A DNA stretch of 64,000 nucleotides, from positions 78,049,447 through 78,113,446 of the forward strand of contig CM036158.1 of the NCBI GenBank assembly GCA_020631735.1, given 5' to 3'. Positions 33,959 through 45,064 of the stretch are shown one piece after another. Position 1 is the first letter of the stretch. Every line of letters begins with the position of its first letter. The notes beneath the pieces are model-generated. The model saw only the letters and a list, made by a program, of their open reading frames with translations. It had not been told where the DNA came from and searched no databases. The translations under genes were made by a program, and so were the position numbers. The stretch is from Saccharum officinarum (Eukaryota > Streptophyta > Magnoliopsida > Poales > Poaceae).

Positions 33959-36110
33959 ACCGCCGCCACCGCCGCATGCCTAGACCCTGCCGCCGCCGCC
34001 ACCTCACCTCGCCAGATCCGCCCGAACTCGCCGCCCTAGAGCTGCTCCACATCCTCGCCAGGAGTTCACGAGCGGAGAGATGAGCCCGCCAGGGGCACGG
34101 CGGATCGGATGGCGGTGCGACCCCGCCCCCTTCCTGTAGCGCGTGACCCCTGCCTACTTGCTGCGGCGCGCGACCCTCCACCTCCCCACCCATCGTGACT
34201 AAGGAACCAGGCGCCACGATCCACCCTGCAGTCCCTCAGATGGAAGGGCCCTGTCACGGTAGGTACCATGCTCGATGTCAAGGTAGGTACCATGCACGAG
34301 ACTGAATATGCCGGATCTGGAGCATGACTTGCCTTGTTCAGAAACTTCAGATGCGCATTTCAGATGGATATACACCTCTGCATTTACGGTTTGAAAATTG
34401 GAATTGCTGGTTGTGGTTGCCAGACGTCTCAAGCTCTTTTGTCTTCATTCACCAGATCAGAGGGTTCGAAACACAGATGGAGAAGTGGATGGCCGCTGCG
34501 ACTGCATCATCACAAAATTTTGTCCTTTGCCTGTGACGCTTCGAGTTATTTGATGACTGTTTATTTTGGACTACTTTCGTGTTTGCAGTGTTTACTTGTC
34601 TTTTGCGCTGACTGAATCTGAATGACGCATGTTTTTCTGGCATTTGCAGGCTGGTCCTGGTATAATTGTAGAGACACAATACAAGAGGACTTCCTATTAT
34701 CCTGAATGACTTCATCCCTGGACAGGTCAATGTCTCTGCCTGTTGTTTCAGTATAGTGGAATTTTGAGACGTCCTCTACTATTCCTCGAAGTATCACTAT
34801 CACTAATTTGGTTTACTGAACCTAAGCAAAGATATTCTAAAGCTAGGTAGACTAGTTCTACAGTATGTAGCCACTTGAGAGTGATAGTTTCTATATTCTA
34901 TTGCCTAATGTTTTCTTTTATGTTGCCCAAAACTGTTTCTGTAAATTGGTTCTTTTCATAATTTCATTGGTGTATAAGCATCTGATGCTCCGCGCTGGAC
35001 TTATGCTTAGGATATGAGTTTAGAGGAAAGCAGTACAGAGTTTTAGACATAAATATTTGGATTTTCCAGAATTGGTTAGTACTAGTATGTTTTCTGCTCG
35101 GTTGCACTTGCTACAGCCATAGTGACAGCACAACCTAGTGGAGTTTTAGCCTTAGTGGGTCAGGCCTTGGCTTTGAAGAAGATAGTGGAAGATAAAATTG
35201 CAAAAGGTGATTTTTTTTTGTTTCCAGTCACTCTAATGTGCGTCTTAACAATTACTATGTTCTGCACCAGATGCAAGACGCATTGAGCTAATAATGTTAT
35301 GTACTTATGTTCCAAGTATTCTTCCTTCCTGTGTCTGTATGTTCTAGTATTCTTCCTTCCTAGATAGTGTTACCTACTATAGTCTGTTCTATTGTTGTTA
35401 GATTAGAACATTAGAGAAATGATGGATAACATTACATACTCTGTTTTCTGAATTTGTGATGCAAATGTCAGTGAGTTTACCTGATTCATTACTTGAACAT
35501 TCTGGTTCTGATTTTTTTTCATTTTTGTTCCTCTAGTGTGTTATTTTCTCTTGACAAATATCTCTTTTTGTAATGATATTATTAATTATTTGTAGTCTAT
35601 GCATGCGTGAACCCGGTCCATTAAAGAATCTGCCTCCTTTTCTCATCCTTTTTCCTATCTAAGAAATGAAAACAGAAAGATGCAGTTACACAAAGGCTAT
35701 GGACTCATGTTCCAAAGCACTTAAAGTTATGCTACTAAAGATATATATGCAAACAAGGTTCCTATATTACATTAAATCATTTTGTATCTGTTTATAAAAT
35801 GCAGGGCAGCTCGGACAACCATAAGAATTAGATAAAGGATTATGCCTGCGTGCTGGTGGTGATGGTTCATCAAGATATAATTTATTTTATGGCAAACATA
35901 GTTTCAGACTTTGTAGTTTCAGAGGATGGTTATGCCTGCGTGCGTGGTGGTGACTTTGTAGTTTACTTTAACATTATTCTTGTTGTATAATTATTATGAT
36001 TGAGACATAAGGTTACAATAAATGAAGGTTTGAGTTCTTATTTGTGATGATGAAATTTGTACTCATGGCACAATTATTTTGTAACAATTAAATTTCTAGC
36101 TATGAAAAGA
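33959..36110 (+). pseudogene. Gene-like cargo of CACTA 2, unidentified
   Basis: The GC-rich start (33959-34230) reads Pro/Leu-rich on plus ('SPDPPELAALELLHILA') and is followed by AT-rich DNA with splice-like signals: 'catttgcag' before 'gctggtcctggtataattg' at about 34650, and 'gacag|gtcaatg' at about 34722. An exon-like piece at 35112-35208 reads 'ATAIVTAQPSGVLALVGQ' then 'ALALKKIVEDKIAK'. A near-duplicate of about 30 bp ('ttatgcctgcgtg') occurs at 35840 and 35929. The pattern suggests a captured host gene with introns kept, together with 29325-29476. I cannot name the gene. Confidence 0.4.
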
Positions 36111-36858
36111 AATCAAAAAGATGCCGGACAAAATGCCCTCGTTGCAACAAACTACTACGCAACCATTGTTTGTTGAAGCAATATACATTATTGCCACAAC
36201 TTTATGTGTTGCTACAGGACATGTCTACCACAGATTTGTTGCATTTTACATGTATTACAACCAACAATGATTCATTGTATTTTCCATATATTACCTCCAA
36301 CAATGCTTCATTGCATTTTCTATCTATTACCATCAACAATGATTCATTGCATTTTCCATCTATTGCCCCCAACAATGATTCATTGCATTTCCCATCTATT
36401 GCCACCAACAAATGAACGTGGCAATTGTGACTCTAGCCACCAAATTTGTTACGTTGCAAGATATCTATGATGCAATGGAGCACACTGCATGGCAATATGA
36501 CTATATTCCCACGTAACTATGGTGTGGTAATAAAAATATTTTGCAACAAGTTCATTCGTGGCAATATTGTCATATTGCAGCCACATGTTTCATTGCAACA
36601 ATAACTCACGCAACCATTCTGTTCGTCACAATATCCGTGCTTGCAACCATATTGCGGTTGCATTAGTTTTTTTCTTGTGCATTGCAAAACCACTATATTG
36701 CAACACCACATGCAAGAGGATGCAAGAAACTATTGCACCGTTCTAGATGCAACCACCTGTCAACGACCATACATAGATGCAATTGATCCATATTGAAACC
36801 AAAATAGTCATATTGCAACCCAATATAGGCGTCACGATAGGGCTGGATCCTAGTAGTG
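36111..36858. repeat. CACTA 2 right subterminal repeats with a 36-bp tandem array
   Basis: TTGCAAC/GCAACAA motifs recur to the right terminus. At 36262-36412 about four units of 36 bp follow head to tail, each with 'caacaatgattcattgcat' and 'tttccatctatt'. The right TIR ends with CCTAGTAGTG at 36858. Confidence 0.8.
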
Positions 36859-37518
36859 TGTGGCCGCCACGCGGCGTCGAGCGCCTGAGCGCGGTCGGGA
36901 TGCCGGTGCGCGGCGCGCGCGGGCGAGCGCGCGGGCGCGGGCGCTGGGCTGGGCTGGCCTGTGCTGGTAGGCCGGAAGCGGGGCACCGGCCCAGTAACGC
37001 GAGAAAATGCTTTTCTTTTATAATTTCAAATCCAAATTTAACTAAACCGCCCCAAATTCAAAATTTGAACTAGAAAATGACATTTTCAAAACTTGACCCC
37101 AAAACAAAAGTTGTTTAGAATTTAATTCTCTACAACTTTGCTTAAAGGTACATTTTGAAATTCCAAATAGAATTTGAAATGGGGATTCAAAGTTCATTTT
37201 AATTCAAAAACCTATTTTTCTAACTTATTTTTAAAAGCAATTTTTGAGAAACTTTTGAATACAAAACTTGCTCCAAAATTTATGCTAAGCATTTCTGAAT
37301 GATTTGCATATTAAAACAAATATGTATTAATAGCATAACGAGCATAACCATGGCATAGTTATATTTAAACACACAACTACAACATTCATGTTTTAATGTT
37401 ATGTTTCACATGTTTCAACTCAATGTTACACTTATATTACATGTGATTATGAATGCAAGATGATGCTCATGCTCATGATTTGAAATGCTAATGCATGCTT
37501 AACACCTAGGGTGTTACA

Positions 37519-37835
37519 AATGGCGATGCCGGCGATGACGACACTGTGAGGCAGTACATAAGACAGGTCGAGGGCGAGGAAGTATCACGGGCAGTGGCGG
37601 TGGACCAACGAGTAGGTGGCTAAGCAACAAGGGGTGTGTGCTGTGCCGCCTCCTGACCGCCGAGGTGGTTCTCCAAACGATGTGGGGCAAGTTGTCGCTG
37701 TCGCCGTCGGCATAGGTGCGTGGTAATCTTCCGTGCACAGGCGGCGTCTACGGCTATGCAGACGGATGGGAAAGATGGGCTCTGTATTGCAACAAGGACT
37801 GTAGGCTTTGCAAAGACATCCATTTTTCGAATGGG
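37519..37835 (+). pseudogene. F-box-like gene, 3' part
   Basis: Resumes the gene cut at 18553, in the same phase: 'GDAGDDDTVRQYIRQVE' then 'EEVSRAVAVDQRVGG' and a stop. Further on, in another frame, 'DGWERWALYCNKDCRL' and 'CKDIHF' give the Cys-rich C terminus expected of the family. At least one frameshift separates the two parts. The first five bases are the AATGG duplication. Confidence 0.7.
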
Positions 37836-37989
37836 AAATTAGAATAAGAAACTACTAATTCACTCTTTTCGAATGTAGTGTTTTCTGGCATTTGCAATTT
37901 GTCCTCAAATATAGTGTATTCAGTAGCTTTTGATTTTCTGTTGCTTTTGCTTTTCTATTGTTTTGTTTTAATTTTATTTGTTTCCTTTA

Positions 37990-38127
37990 GGCCTTGTTTA
38001 GATGCACGTGTATCCACTTCAATCCACATGTGTTGGAGTGGAATGGAATGGAACTTTGTCTAATTCCACGCAAATCCACTTTAACACATGTGGATTGAGA
38101 TGAATACATGCATATCCAAATAAGGCC
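37990..38127. mobile_element. Tourist-like MITE, 138 bp
   Basis: Ends GGCCTTGTTTAGATGCA and, read inwards from the right, GGCCTTATTTGGATATGCA. The target duplication is TTA (37987-37989 and 38128-38130), as for PIF/Harbinger-type MITEs. A related locus at 42950 reads 'tttcctttagggattt' without any insertion, so it is a natural empty site. Confidence 0.88.
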
Positions 38128-38130
38128 TTA

Positions 38131-38928
38131 GGGATTCAGCGAAAGTACTAGCACGAAACAGGTTTCCCTGTATACCATGAGACGTGTCCGGCTCGGTCAG
38201 ATTTACAATGCTCAGACTTTCTTATGTGTGCAGTAAACTTCGAATAGCTATGTGGCTCCTCCATTAGGCATTAGATCGACATGAGACTTGATTGGATGAA
38301 TTCCGTTCTGCATATTTATCATACTGCAGACCAGAAAGAAACCAGCAGGCAAAACCAACCAACAAGGGCTAGAAAACAACTACTAAATGACCAAAGGACC
38401 TGATCTACACCACGCTCAATAGAGTTTAACCCACGTAATTGCTATGTCAGCGTTAACTTGTGTTGAACTTTGTATTAGGTGGGTTAAACTCTGTCTAGCC
38501 CCTATTGGTTGCTTTTGCCTGCAGTTCTCTTTCTGGTTCTCTTTCTGATCTGTAGTATACTAACGGTGTTTGCCCTTTCTGATCGGAGGACATGGGCGTA
38601 TATATGTTGAAATTTTTTTGATCCTAAGATAGTTCGACCCTATGAAATATAGATGATTCGGATCACCGCGAGTCAATGAACAACAAAATACAGTGATGGC
38701 AACTATCAGGGGCCATCCAACTAGTCTATAGAACCCAACAATTAGTTCACGATACAAACATGTATGGACTAATAAAACAACTAATTGGCTAATTTTTAGC
38801 CATGGCTAACTAGTCACAGTTCATCCAAATAGGGCCTAAGACAGTCCGGTACTTAGAAATCTTGACAGGCCAGATAATAATATTGATGAAACAACAAAAT
38901 ATAGATCGTGTCAACTCTTGCGCCGAGT
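38131..38928. other. Repeat-family spacer, no gene
   Basis: 38131-38260 matches 42955-43085 and 38440-38610 matches 16690-16880, so this is the tail of the dispersed family seen at 14340-17230. The remainder shows nothing coding. Confidence 0.5.
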
Positions 38929-39835
38929 TCACCCCCTCCATCCGCCGTTTGTCTTGCGCAGCTCCACCATGAGCTTAGCTTCATCGTCCTCTAGCTTCTC
39001 TCGTTCCTTGTCATCATCATTGCTGCAGGTGGCCTCAAGGATCACGCTGAAGAAGCAGGTGTCGCCAACGTTGAGGTTGTTGTCAGCGCAGAAGGCGCCC
39101 CACCTATACTTGAACGACACTCACAAGACTTTGTTCGTGCAGGTCCTCTCCAATCCCACGAACCAAGACTGCCCAACCATTTGCAGCTCGACCATGCACC
39201 ACTACTGGTAGTCGTGCGCTCACTCAAAGTCCACTAGCATGTTCTTTGCCTCGCACAAAAAAAGACTGATGACAAAGAGGACAATGGTAACTTGTGACAT
39301 CATCGGTATGTTCTGCGTCTCGCGCGAGTGCTCACTTGATACTTCGCTTTGAAGTGGTACTTCTTTAGGATCACTGCAAAACTCCTCGGCTCCACGATGG
39401 GCAGGGAGAGCTAACTACCGTTGGCCTCAAAGTCATGCTGGTACTACTTGTGGCAGGTGGTAAGGTCAAAGACCTTGACGTTAATCTATGACCGGTCGTC
39501 ATACCGCAATACAAGAGAGAACCCGTCTTGGAGGTCAAGGGCACAAGTGAAGTGCTTCCGTCCCCAATGAAGGTACAAGTGACCGTTGTCGAGGAATACC
39601 TCCACCTTCCACCAAGCCAGGATCTGCTCATCGTCCAGACAAAGCTCGAGTTTTCGACGACCTCCGACTGCCTGGGCCATTGCAGCCGGCAGTTTCTACA
39701 TGCACAATGATCAACATAGCTAGATAGAGAGACAAGTTCATTCCCAAAGGCAAACCCCAGCATATCGTATTCAGCACACAGAAAATAGGTACTTACCAAT
39801 GTTTCTAGATACAATCTAGGAAGAAGGATCTTCAT
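38929..39835 (-). pseudogene. Two-domain B3 (REM-like) gene relic
   Basis: Reading leftwards from 39835: 'MKILLPRLYLETL', an intron (donor GTAAGT, acceptor near 39692), then 'AVGGRRKLELCLDDEQ', 'WWKVEVFLDNGHLYLHWG', 'FSLVLRYDDRS', the first B3 DNA-binding domain. A stop then interrupts 'INVKVFDLTTCHKQYQHDF'. Another stop follows at about 39409. A second B3 domain in two frames ends 'KYRWGAFCADNNLNVGDTC' and 'FFSVILEAT', then an acidic tail. The order fits grass proteins with tandem B3 domains, which are transcription factors. Two stops and a frame change make it a pseudogene. Confidence 0.75.
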
Positions 39836-39869
39836 GCACTCCAGGTCACTCTAGCTCGGTCCTGCCATG

Positions 39870-40780
39870 TCTTCTTACAGCCCCTCCGCGCCAACTAGGG
39901 AACTTGATAGTCTTGAGGAATCCTTGCTGGTATGTCTCTGTTCTCGTTCTCCTCTTGTGGGGGCTTTCTTTTTCTGTGTTTCTGGTGTTGTCACAAATGC
40001 AAGGAGTGCACACACTGTTGGGCATCAGTGGAGGAGCTAACATGTAAAAAAACCAGCGCAGAGACTGACGCCGTCTCATCGGCGTAAATGGAGGAGATGT
40101 GCTCTATTTTCATCAGTGCACGCTTGGGAACGCCAATACTCCTGCAACTCCAGTCGAACACGCCTTCTGCGGTATGACTGGTTGAGGTTCCCGAGGGAGT
40201 GTGACAACACCCAAGGCAAAGTACACCGGTTGGAAAAAAAATCTTTATCTTGCCTTGCCCTAGAGTCCCTGTGATGGTTCGAGCATTGTAAATCTGATCG
40301 AGCCGAACACGCCTTCAGTCTGCCCCTCGACTGTTGTGACTTCTTGATTGGAATCAAATAAGTACAAAAAAGACCTATCACAACCGTACCAGGCATTCAA
40401 GTCTCAAGCATGTCAAAAGCTCATTTTCTCGAATCACTTCTTGTGTCCAGCTTTCTTGATGCATTCGCTTGACTCTCATATTTTACTGCACTCACAAGAA
40501 AGTCCGAATATGGCACATTTGATCTTGTCGGACACTATACAGTTCAGAGCTATGAGTAAAACTATTGCCTATGGAGTGCACTTGGTCACAACATTTGTAT
40601 TAGTAGTAGTAGTAGTAGTCATGAGTGGCTTTGATCTGTGTTGAACCCAACTCATCTTATTTTCGTGTATTTGATAAGATTTGTTAAGCTTGCAAGAACC
40701 ATGCATCAAGGATTATTTTTATTTAGAAACTTTATAGTTTATAGGATCACACAAGGTCTGGCCGTTTGAAATCTTGATTA
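39870..40780. other. Repeat-family spacer with a TAG microsatellite
   Basis: 40320-40500 matches 17090-17230 (see copy 1). A short (TAG)n run lies at about 40603-40620. No gene is supported. Confidence 0.5.
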
Positions 40781-42263
40781 CCCGGATGACGTGCTCCTAC
40801 ATTCCAGCGTAGGCGTGTGCGCATGGGTGGTGTCAGCAGCCTGTTGCAGTAGGGGATGTCGCCTCCCAGCCCGTCGCATTGATGTGACAGGGCGAAGCCC
40901 CGCCGCCCACCCATGCAAACATCTCGGTCGTGGGGTGATCAACGGCCCCCAAACTATAACAGCAGAGACAAGGGGCGAGAGGGAAGGTTATACCTGTTGT
41001 CTTCTCTCTTTGGAGCTCCTGATTCCATCCCAAAGCTTTTGCCTTCCACCCTACTACGCCGCCGACGCCTCCTGCTAGGACCATGGTGGAGCGGACGAGG
41101 TCGTCTGTTGATGTGGAGTCCTCGGAGGCCTTCAACGCCAGCAATCCTCCACTGACAAACGGATCTCTCATCAGCCTGCTCTATAACCTGCCAGTTCCCC
41201 CTTTGGAGGTGGATCATCACCGCTCTTCATGTTGTTTATCTTCATTTAACCAGAGTATGCGAGCAATGCTCACACTAGTATTTGTGTTCATGCTGTTTCA
41301 TTTAGCTTGTATTTGGAATTGATCATGGGTGTGATGGTGTCCCGAGCCTTGTTGGCCTCGGTGCCTGGTTCTTCATCCACGGTCATGCTCGGAAAGTGGC
41401 CCTGTGAGGCATCCCTGATGGAGGCAGCCACTCGTGATTCCGTTCCATGCTGCACCGGTCAGTTTGGTAAAAGTCATTTGCCTTCTCAATCAGATCACTC
41501 TCCCATTTATCCTATATGGGCTTGAACTTGGCTTGCATTGTGCAGCGCTTGCTTCGTGGCAGCGCCATCCCAGGTCGTGGGGCTTTCCCCCGGTGGTGCC
41601 AGAGAGTTGTCTCGTCATCGCTTGCTGCCGTGAGCCTATCTGTCCCGCACAGCCCTCTGGTTCTGAAGTGGGTGAATTGTTAGAAGAATGTGAATCCTCA
41701 GACGATGTAAACTGCCATCAATTATTGAAGGATTACCATGAGGCCCAAGCGGATTTGTCATCGACCAGGCCAAACGCCGAGATGCTGCGTGGTGAGCTAG
41801 ACGCCGCGTGTGACGCACTTCAAGCTTCCAAGAATCTAGCCTCCCAGGCACGAGCCAACTTGGCAATCACCCAGTAGCAGGCCCAACACATGATGAACCT
41901 TGTTGTGGTGCTGGGCATGTGGGTTGACACCCTGTAGATGTCCGTGCTAGTTACCTATATCGTGGCCATCCCTGTTGGAAAAGTGGATAATCTGTTCGCC
42001 ACAGAGGAGCACCTCCGAGCCCTGTCGGCCTGAATTCGAGCCATGGTGACCGAAGCAGTTTGTTAGGGGGCTGCCATGGCGCTAGCTGCTGCCCAACTTC
42101 AGATTAGCACAGCGGTGAACCTCGAAGTGGCGGAGCAGGGTTTTCCACCGCGTTTGATGGACGATGACATCACCAATTTGATTGATTGTTTCGAGCCGGC
42201 TGCCAACACCGTCTTACCAAAGGTGGATGTGGATGAGATCCTGCATGCCAACCTCCACCCTTG
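40780..42263 (+). pseudogene. 'Transposase_28' type relic, copy 2
   Basis: Its 5' part (40780-41240) matches 14340-14650 ('gggatgtcgcctc', 'gtgacagggcgaagcc'). It lacks the central 'HPLLRWLLYYYG' domain seen in copy 1. From 41434 a frame reads 'VGELLEECESSDDVNCHQ', 'AQADLSSTRPNAEMLRGEL' and 'ASQARANLAITQ', a coiled coil, then a TAG stop at 41875. Later pieces (41990-42263) match 16310-16569. Several stops break the frame. Confidence 0.55.
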
Positions 42264-42383
42264 ATCTATGGGACATATTAGTAGTACTAGTAGTCATGAA
42301 TAAGCTTGATCTGCGGGACGCCCTTGCAAAATATGTGAACTCTTATTTTCATGTTGGTGTTAACTTTTATTGAACTTTGTATC

Positions 42384-42645
42384 CGACCCTGTTTGGATGC
42401 ATGTGTATCCACATCAATTCATATGTGTTGGAGTGGAATGGAATGAAATTTAGTTTAATTCCACTCCAATCCACTTCAACACATGTGGATTGAGATGAAT
42501 ACATGGACATCCTTGTTTGGATGCATGTGTATCCACTTCAATCCACATGTGTTGGAGTGGGACGTAATGGAGTTTAGTTTAATTTCACTCCAATCCACTT
42601 CAACACATGTGGATTGAGATGAATATATGCGCATCCAACAAGGCC
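42384..42645. mobile_element. Tandem dimer of a Tourist-like MITE
   Basis: Two head-to-tail copies of the same MITE as 37990-38127: the unit 'tgtttggatgcatgtgtat' starts near 42389 and again near 42515, and each copy has 'cacatgtggattgagatga'. The right end reads AAGGCC then TTA. The empty equivalent is at 38470 ('tttgtattaggtgggtt'). The left target triplet has mutated. Confidence 0.8.
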
Positions 42646-44783
42646 TTAGGTGGGTTAAACTCTGTTGAGCGTGGTGTAGCTCAGGTCCTTTGGTCATTTT
42701 GTAGCTAGTTTGTAGCCCCTATTGGTTGCTTTTCACTGCAGATATCTTTCTAGTTGTCTTTGATCTGATCTATAATATGCTAAACATTCATGAGTGCCTT
42801 TGATATCTGTTGAAGCCAACTCGTGTCTTTGATAAAGTTTGTTGAACTTGAAAGAACCGTGCAGCGAGGAGTTCATTTGAACAAGTATAGAATATTGTTT
42901 TTGCTTTTGCTTTTCTATTGTTTTGTTTCAATTTTATTTGTTTCCTTTAGGGATTTAACAAAAGTACTCGTATGAAACAGGTTTCCATGTATAACATGAG
43001 ATGTGTCCAGCCCGGTCAGATTTACGATGCTGGGACTTTCTTACATGTGCAGTAATTTTAAATACCTATGTGGCTCCCTAAAGGAAACAAATCTGAAGAA
43101 GGTACATGTGACAACCATTACAATTTCTGCACCAGGTGGAAGTCTCATGTAACACCCTAGGTGTTTGGCTTCCACATTTGCACTTGCATTTCATAAGCAT
43201 GAGCATCATTCATCTCATTTATGCATTTGTCGAACTGAAACATGAGTATCCAACATACTCAAATGTACTTGTTTCATAATTGATTGCTTATGAAAGGTGG
43301 TTGGTGTAACATGTAGATGTAACATGAGTTTCTCATACATTGAAGCTTGACAATATTGTTAGTATAGCATGACAAGCTCAATTGTTGCAACAAAGTCTTG
43401 AAACATATGAAACATGGTATTGAAACAAATGGAGTGAATTGCTTATTTTGCTTGTCTCAACATATGTGACACTTGGAAATTTGTGTAACCAATGTGTAGA
43501 GGGGTTAATTATGTCCTAATACACCTTAACTATACTTATAATAATTAGTGGAATAATGTTCATGTTAACCAAACTGACCAAATTGCCCACCTAAGTGATG
43601 TTGACTGGGTGTTGACCTCTAGAGTACTTTTTGTTTGACTATTTAAAAAGTCCAACCTAGAGATCTTGCATGGATGTGTCACCTTAAACAAAGTTGTAGT
43701 ACTTTTGTTAGGGAACAAAATTTTTTTTAGGGTCATCTCATGAAAATGACCAGAACACCCTCAAAAGTGGCCCACAAGTCAGTTAAGGGGCTGTTTTGGG
43801 ACTTAGCAATTTTTGGTTAAGTCAAATGCAATAACAGTTTCAAGGTACCCATCTTTGGAGCCTAGTAACTCTCAAACCATGCTGATCTAGCTCTTGCTCC
43901 AATTATCAAAGTTGTAGAACTCACTTAGTACTACAATAGTGTCAACTATGCCATAACCCAAATCAGCATGGATTAGGAGCTACAAGGTGCCCAAGATCGT
44001 TCGTCAGTCGGCCATTGAACTGAAATTTGAAATTTCATAGCTCCATCAATGCCGACCGCTGGCAGGCCATGATCGATGCGTGGAGGCCACGCGCCGTCTG
44101 CTAGGCAACTTGGAGAGGTGCTGTCGGACGCTAGAAGGGCAGTGCCGCTCCAAACGCTTCGCCTTGGCCTCATTCTTCCACCCACGCGTGCGGAGAAGCC
44201 ATGGCCGGAGCTCGCCGCCGCCATTGCTCCGTCGAGCTCACGCGCGCGCGTCACAGCCCCGCAGCCTACTACACCACACCCACAGCTCTGCCACCACCTC
44301 ACGAACCTCATCGACCACTCCGTTGGAGTAGATGAGCTCAAGGTAAGCGGCATTGCTGGCTTCGCCCCACTCGGATTTCATCGGAGCGCCGCCGCCCTCA
44401 CGGTCCTTCGTGGCCGACATTGCACAGTGCTTCTCCCTCTCCTCTAATCCTCATCTCGTCTTCCCCATCACGCCTAGATGCTCTTGTGAAGATGTTACCT
44501 AGAGCGCTGGTCCGGTCACGCCGGAACACGGCCGCGCACCGCCGCGCCATGGCCGCCGCCGGTGCTCGCACGCAGCCACACTTCTCCACTCCACCCTAGT
44601 CCTTGGCAATAGCATAGTTAGGTCTGCCATGGCTCTAGGGAGACGATGCACACCGTAGATGGTCGCCTAGCGGTCGGGGTTCACCGGCACACCACCGTGC
44701 GCCACCACCGAGCTGCCGCCGCCACGGTCGTCGTAGCTAGGGCTTGGTGCGTTCATGGTTTGGCGGTCAATCGATGCGGGAGG

Positions 44784-45064
44784 TGTAACATCTTGGTCCA
44801 GGGCTTAACAGGATTAATATGATACTCATACCAACAAGCTGCAACTTCTTTTCCGGAAGCTTATCTTCAAAGAACTCTGAGGTTAAACGTGCTTAGTCTA
44901 GAGCAATTTCAGGATGGGTGACCGACCGGGAAGTCCTTCCCGGGTGCGCACGAGTGAGGACAAAGTGCACAGAAAAGACTTGTGTGGGTCTGTGAGGGCA
45001 GTCTATGTCCTAGAAAAGCTACCAGATGTAAGCGGACCCAGCCTCGTAGAGGCAGGACGTTACA
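44784..45064 (+). mobile_element. Cassandra TRIM solo LTR, 281 bp
   Basis: Starts TGTAACATCTTGGTCCAGG and ends GCAGGACGTTACA. It is flanked by a perfect 5-bp duplication GGAGG (44779-44783 and 45065-45069). The body has the Cassandra signature: an embedded 5S rRNA-like stretch followed by 'gggtgcgcacgagtgagg' and 'gtgggtctgtgagggcag'. Only one LTR is present. It sits inside the GC-rich zone of the long solo LTR. Confidence 0.93.
44821..44947 (+). ncRNA. 5S rRNA-like domain of the Cassandra LTR
   Basis: Aligns with plant 5S rRNA by eye: 'tcataccaac' at the start, 'gaactctgaggttaaacgtg' in the middle, and 'ggatgggtgaccgaccggg' near the end. The internal RNA polymerase III control elements are recognisable: the A box at 44881-44897 and the C box at 44911-44930. 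In Cassandra elements this domain can drive pol III transcription. It is not a functional ribosomal 5S gene: the A box has point changes and there is no T-run terminator directly after it. Confidence 0.85.

Larger units (their letters stand above)
21983..36858 (+). mobile_element. CACTA transposon 2, 14.9 kb, with cargo
   Basis: Left end CACTACAAGGATTTGACCC at 21983; right end, read inwards, CACTACTAGGATCCAGCCC at 36858. The two agree at 14 of 19 positions. The target duplication is TGT (21980-21982 and 36859-36861). Both subterminal regions are full of short TTGCAAC/ATTGC-type motifs. The sequence on either side joins into one LTR. It carries only a small N-terminal transposase remnant, plus a satellite array, gene-like GC-rich fragments and a MULE, so it is non-autonomous. 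Confidence 0.85.
18554..37518 (-). mobile_element. Long solo LTR (about 4.1 kb) holding a CACTA element
   Basis: In minus orientation it starts TGTAACACCCTAGGTGTT at 37518 and ends TGTTACA at 18554. It is flanked by a perfect 5-bp duplication AATGG (18549-18553 and 37519-37523). Its two pieces, 36862-37518 and 18554-21982, are split by a CACTA element. The join reads across as 'gcgtggcggccacacgccgtc', matching 'gcgtggaggccacgcgccgtc' of the second copy near 44085. Net length without the CACTA is about 4086 bp. There is no second LTR, primer site or coding domain, hence a solo LTR. It interrupts the F-box-like gene. Confidence 0.85.

Noticed and set aside
44821..44947. A functional 5S ribosomal RNA gene
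   Set aside because: It lies in a complete Cassandra LTR with its own target duplication and has changes at conserved 5S positions.
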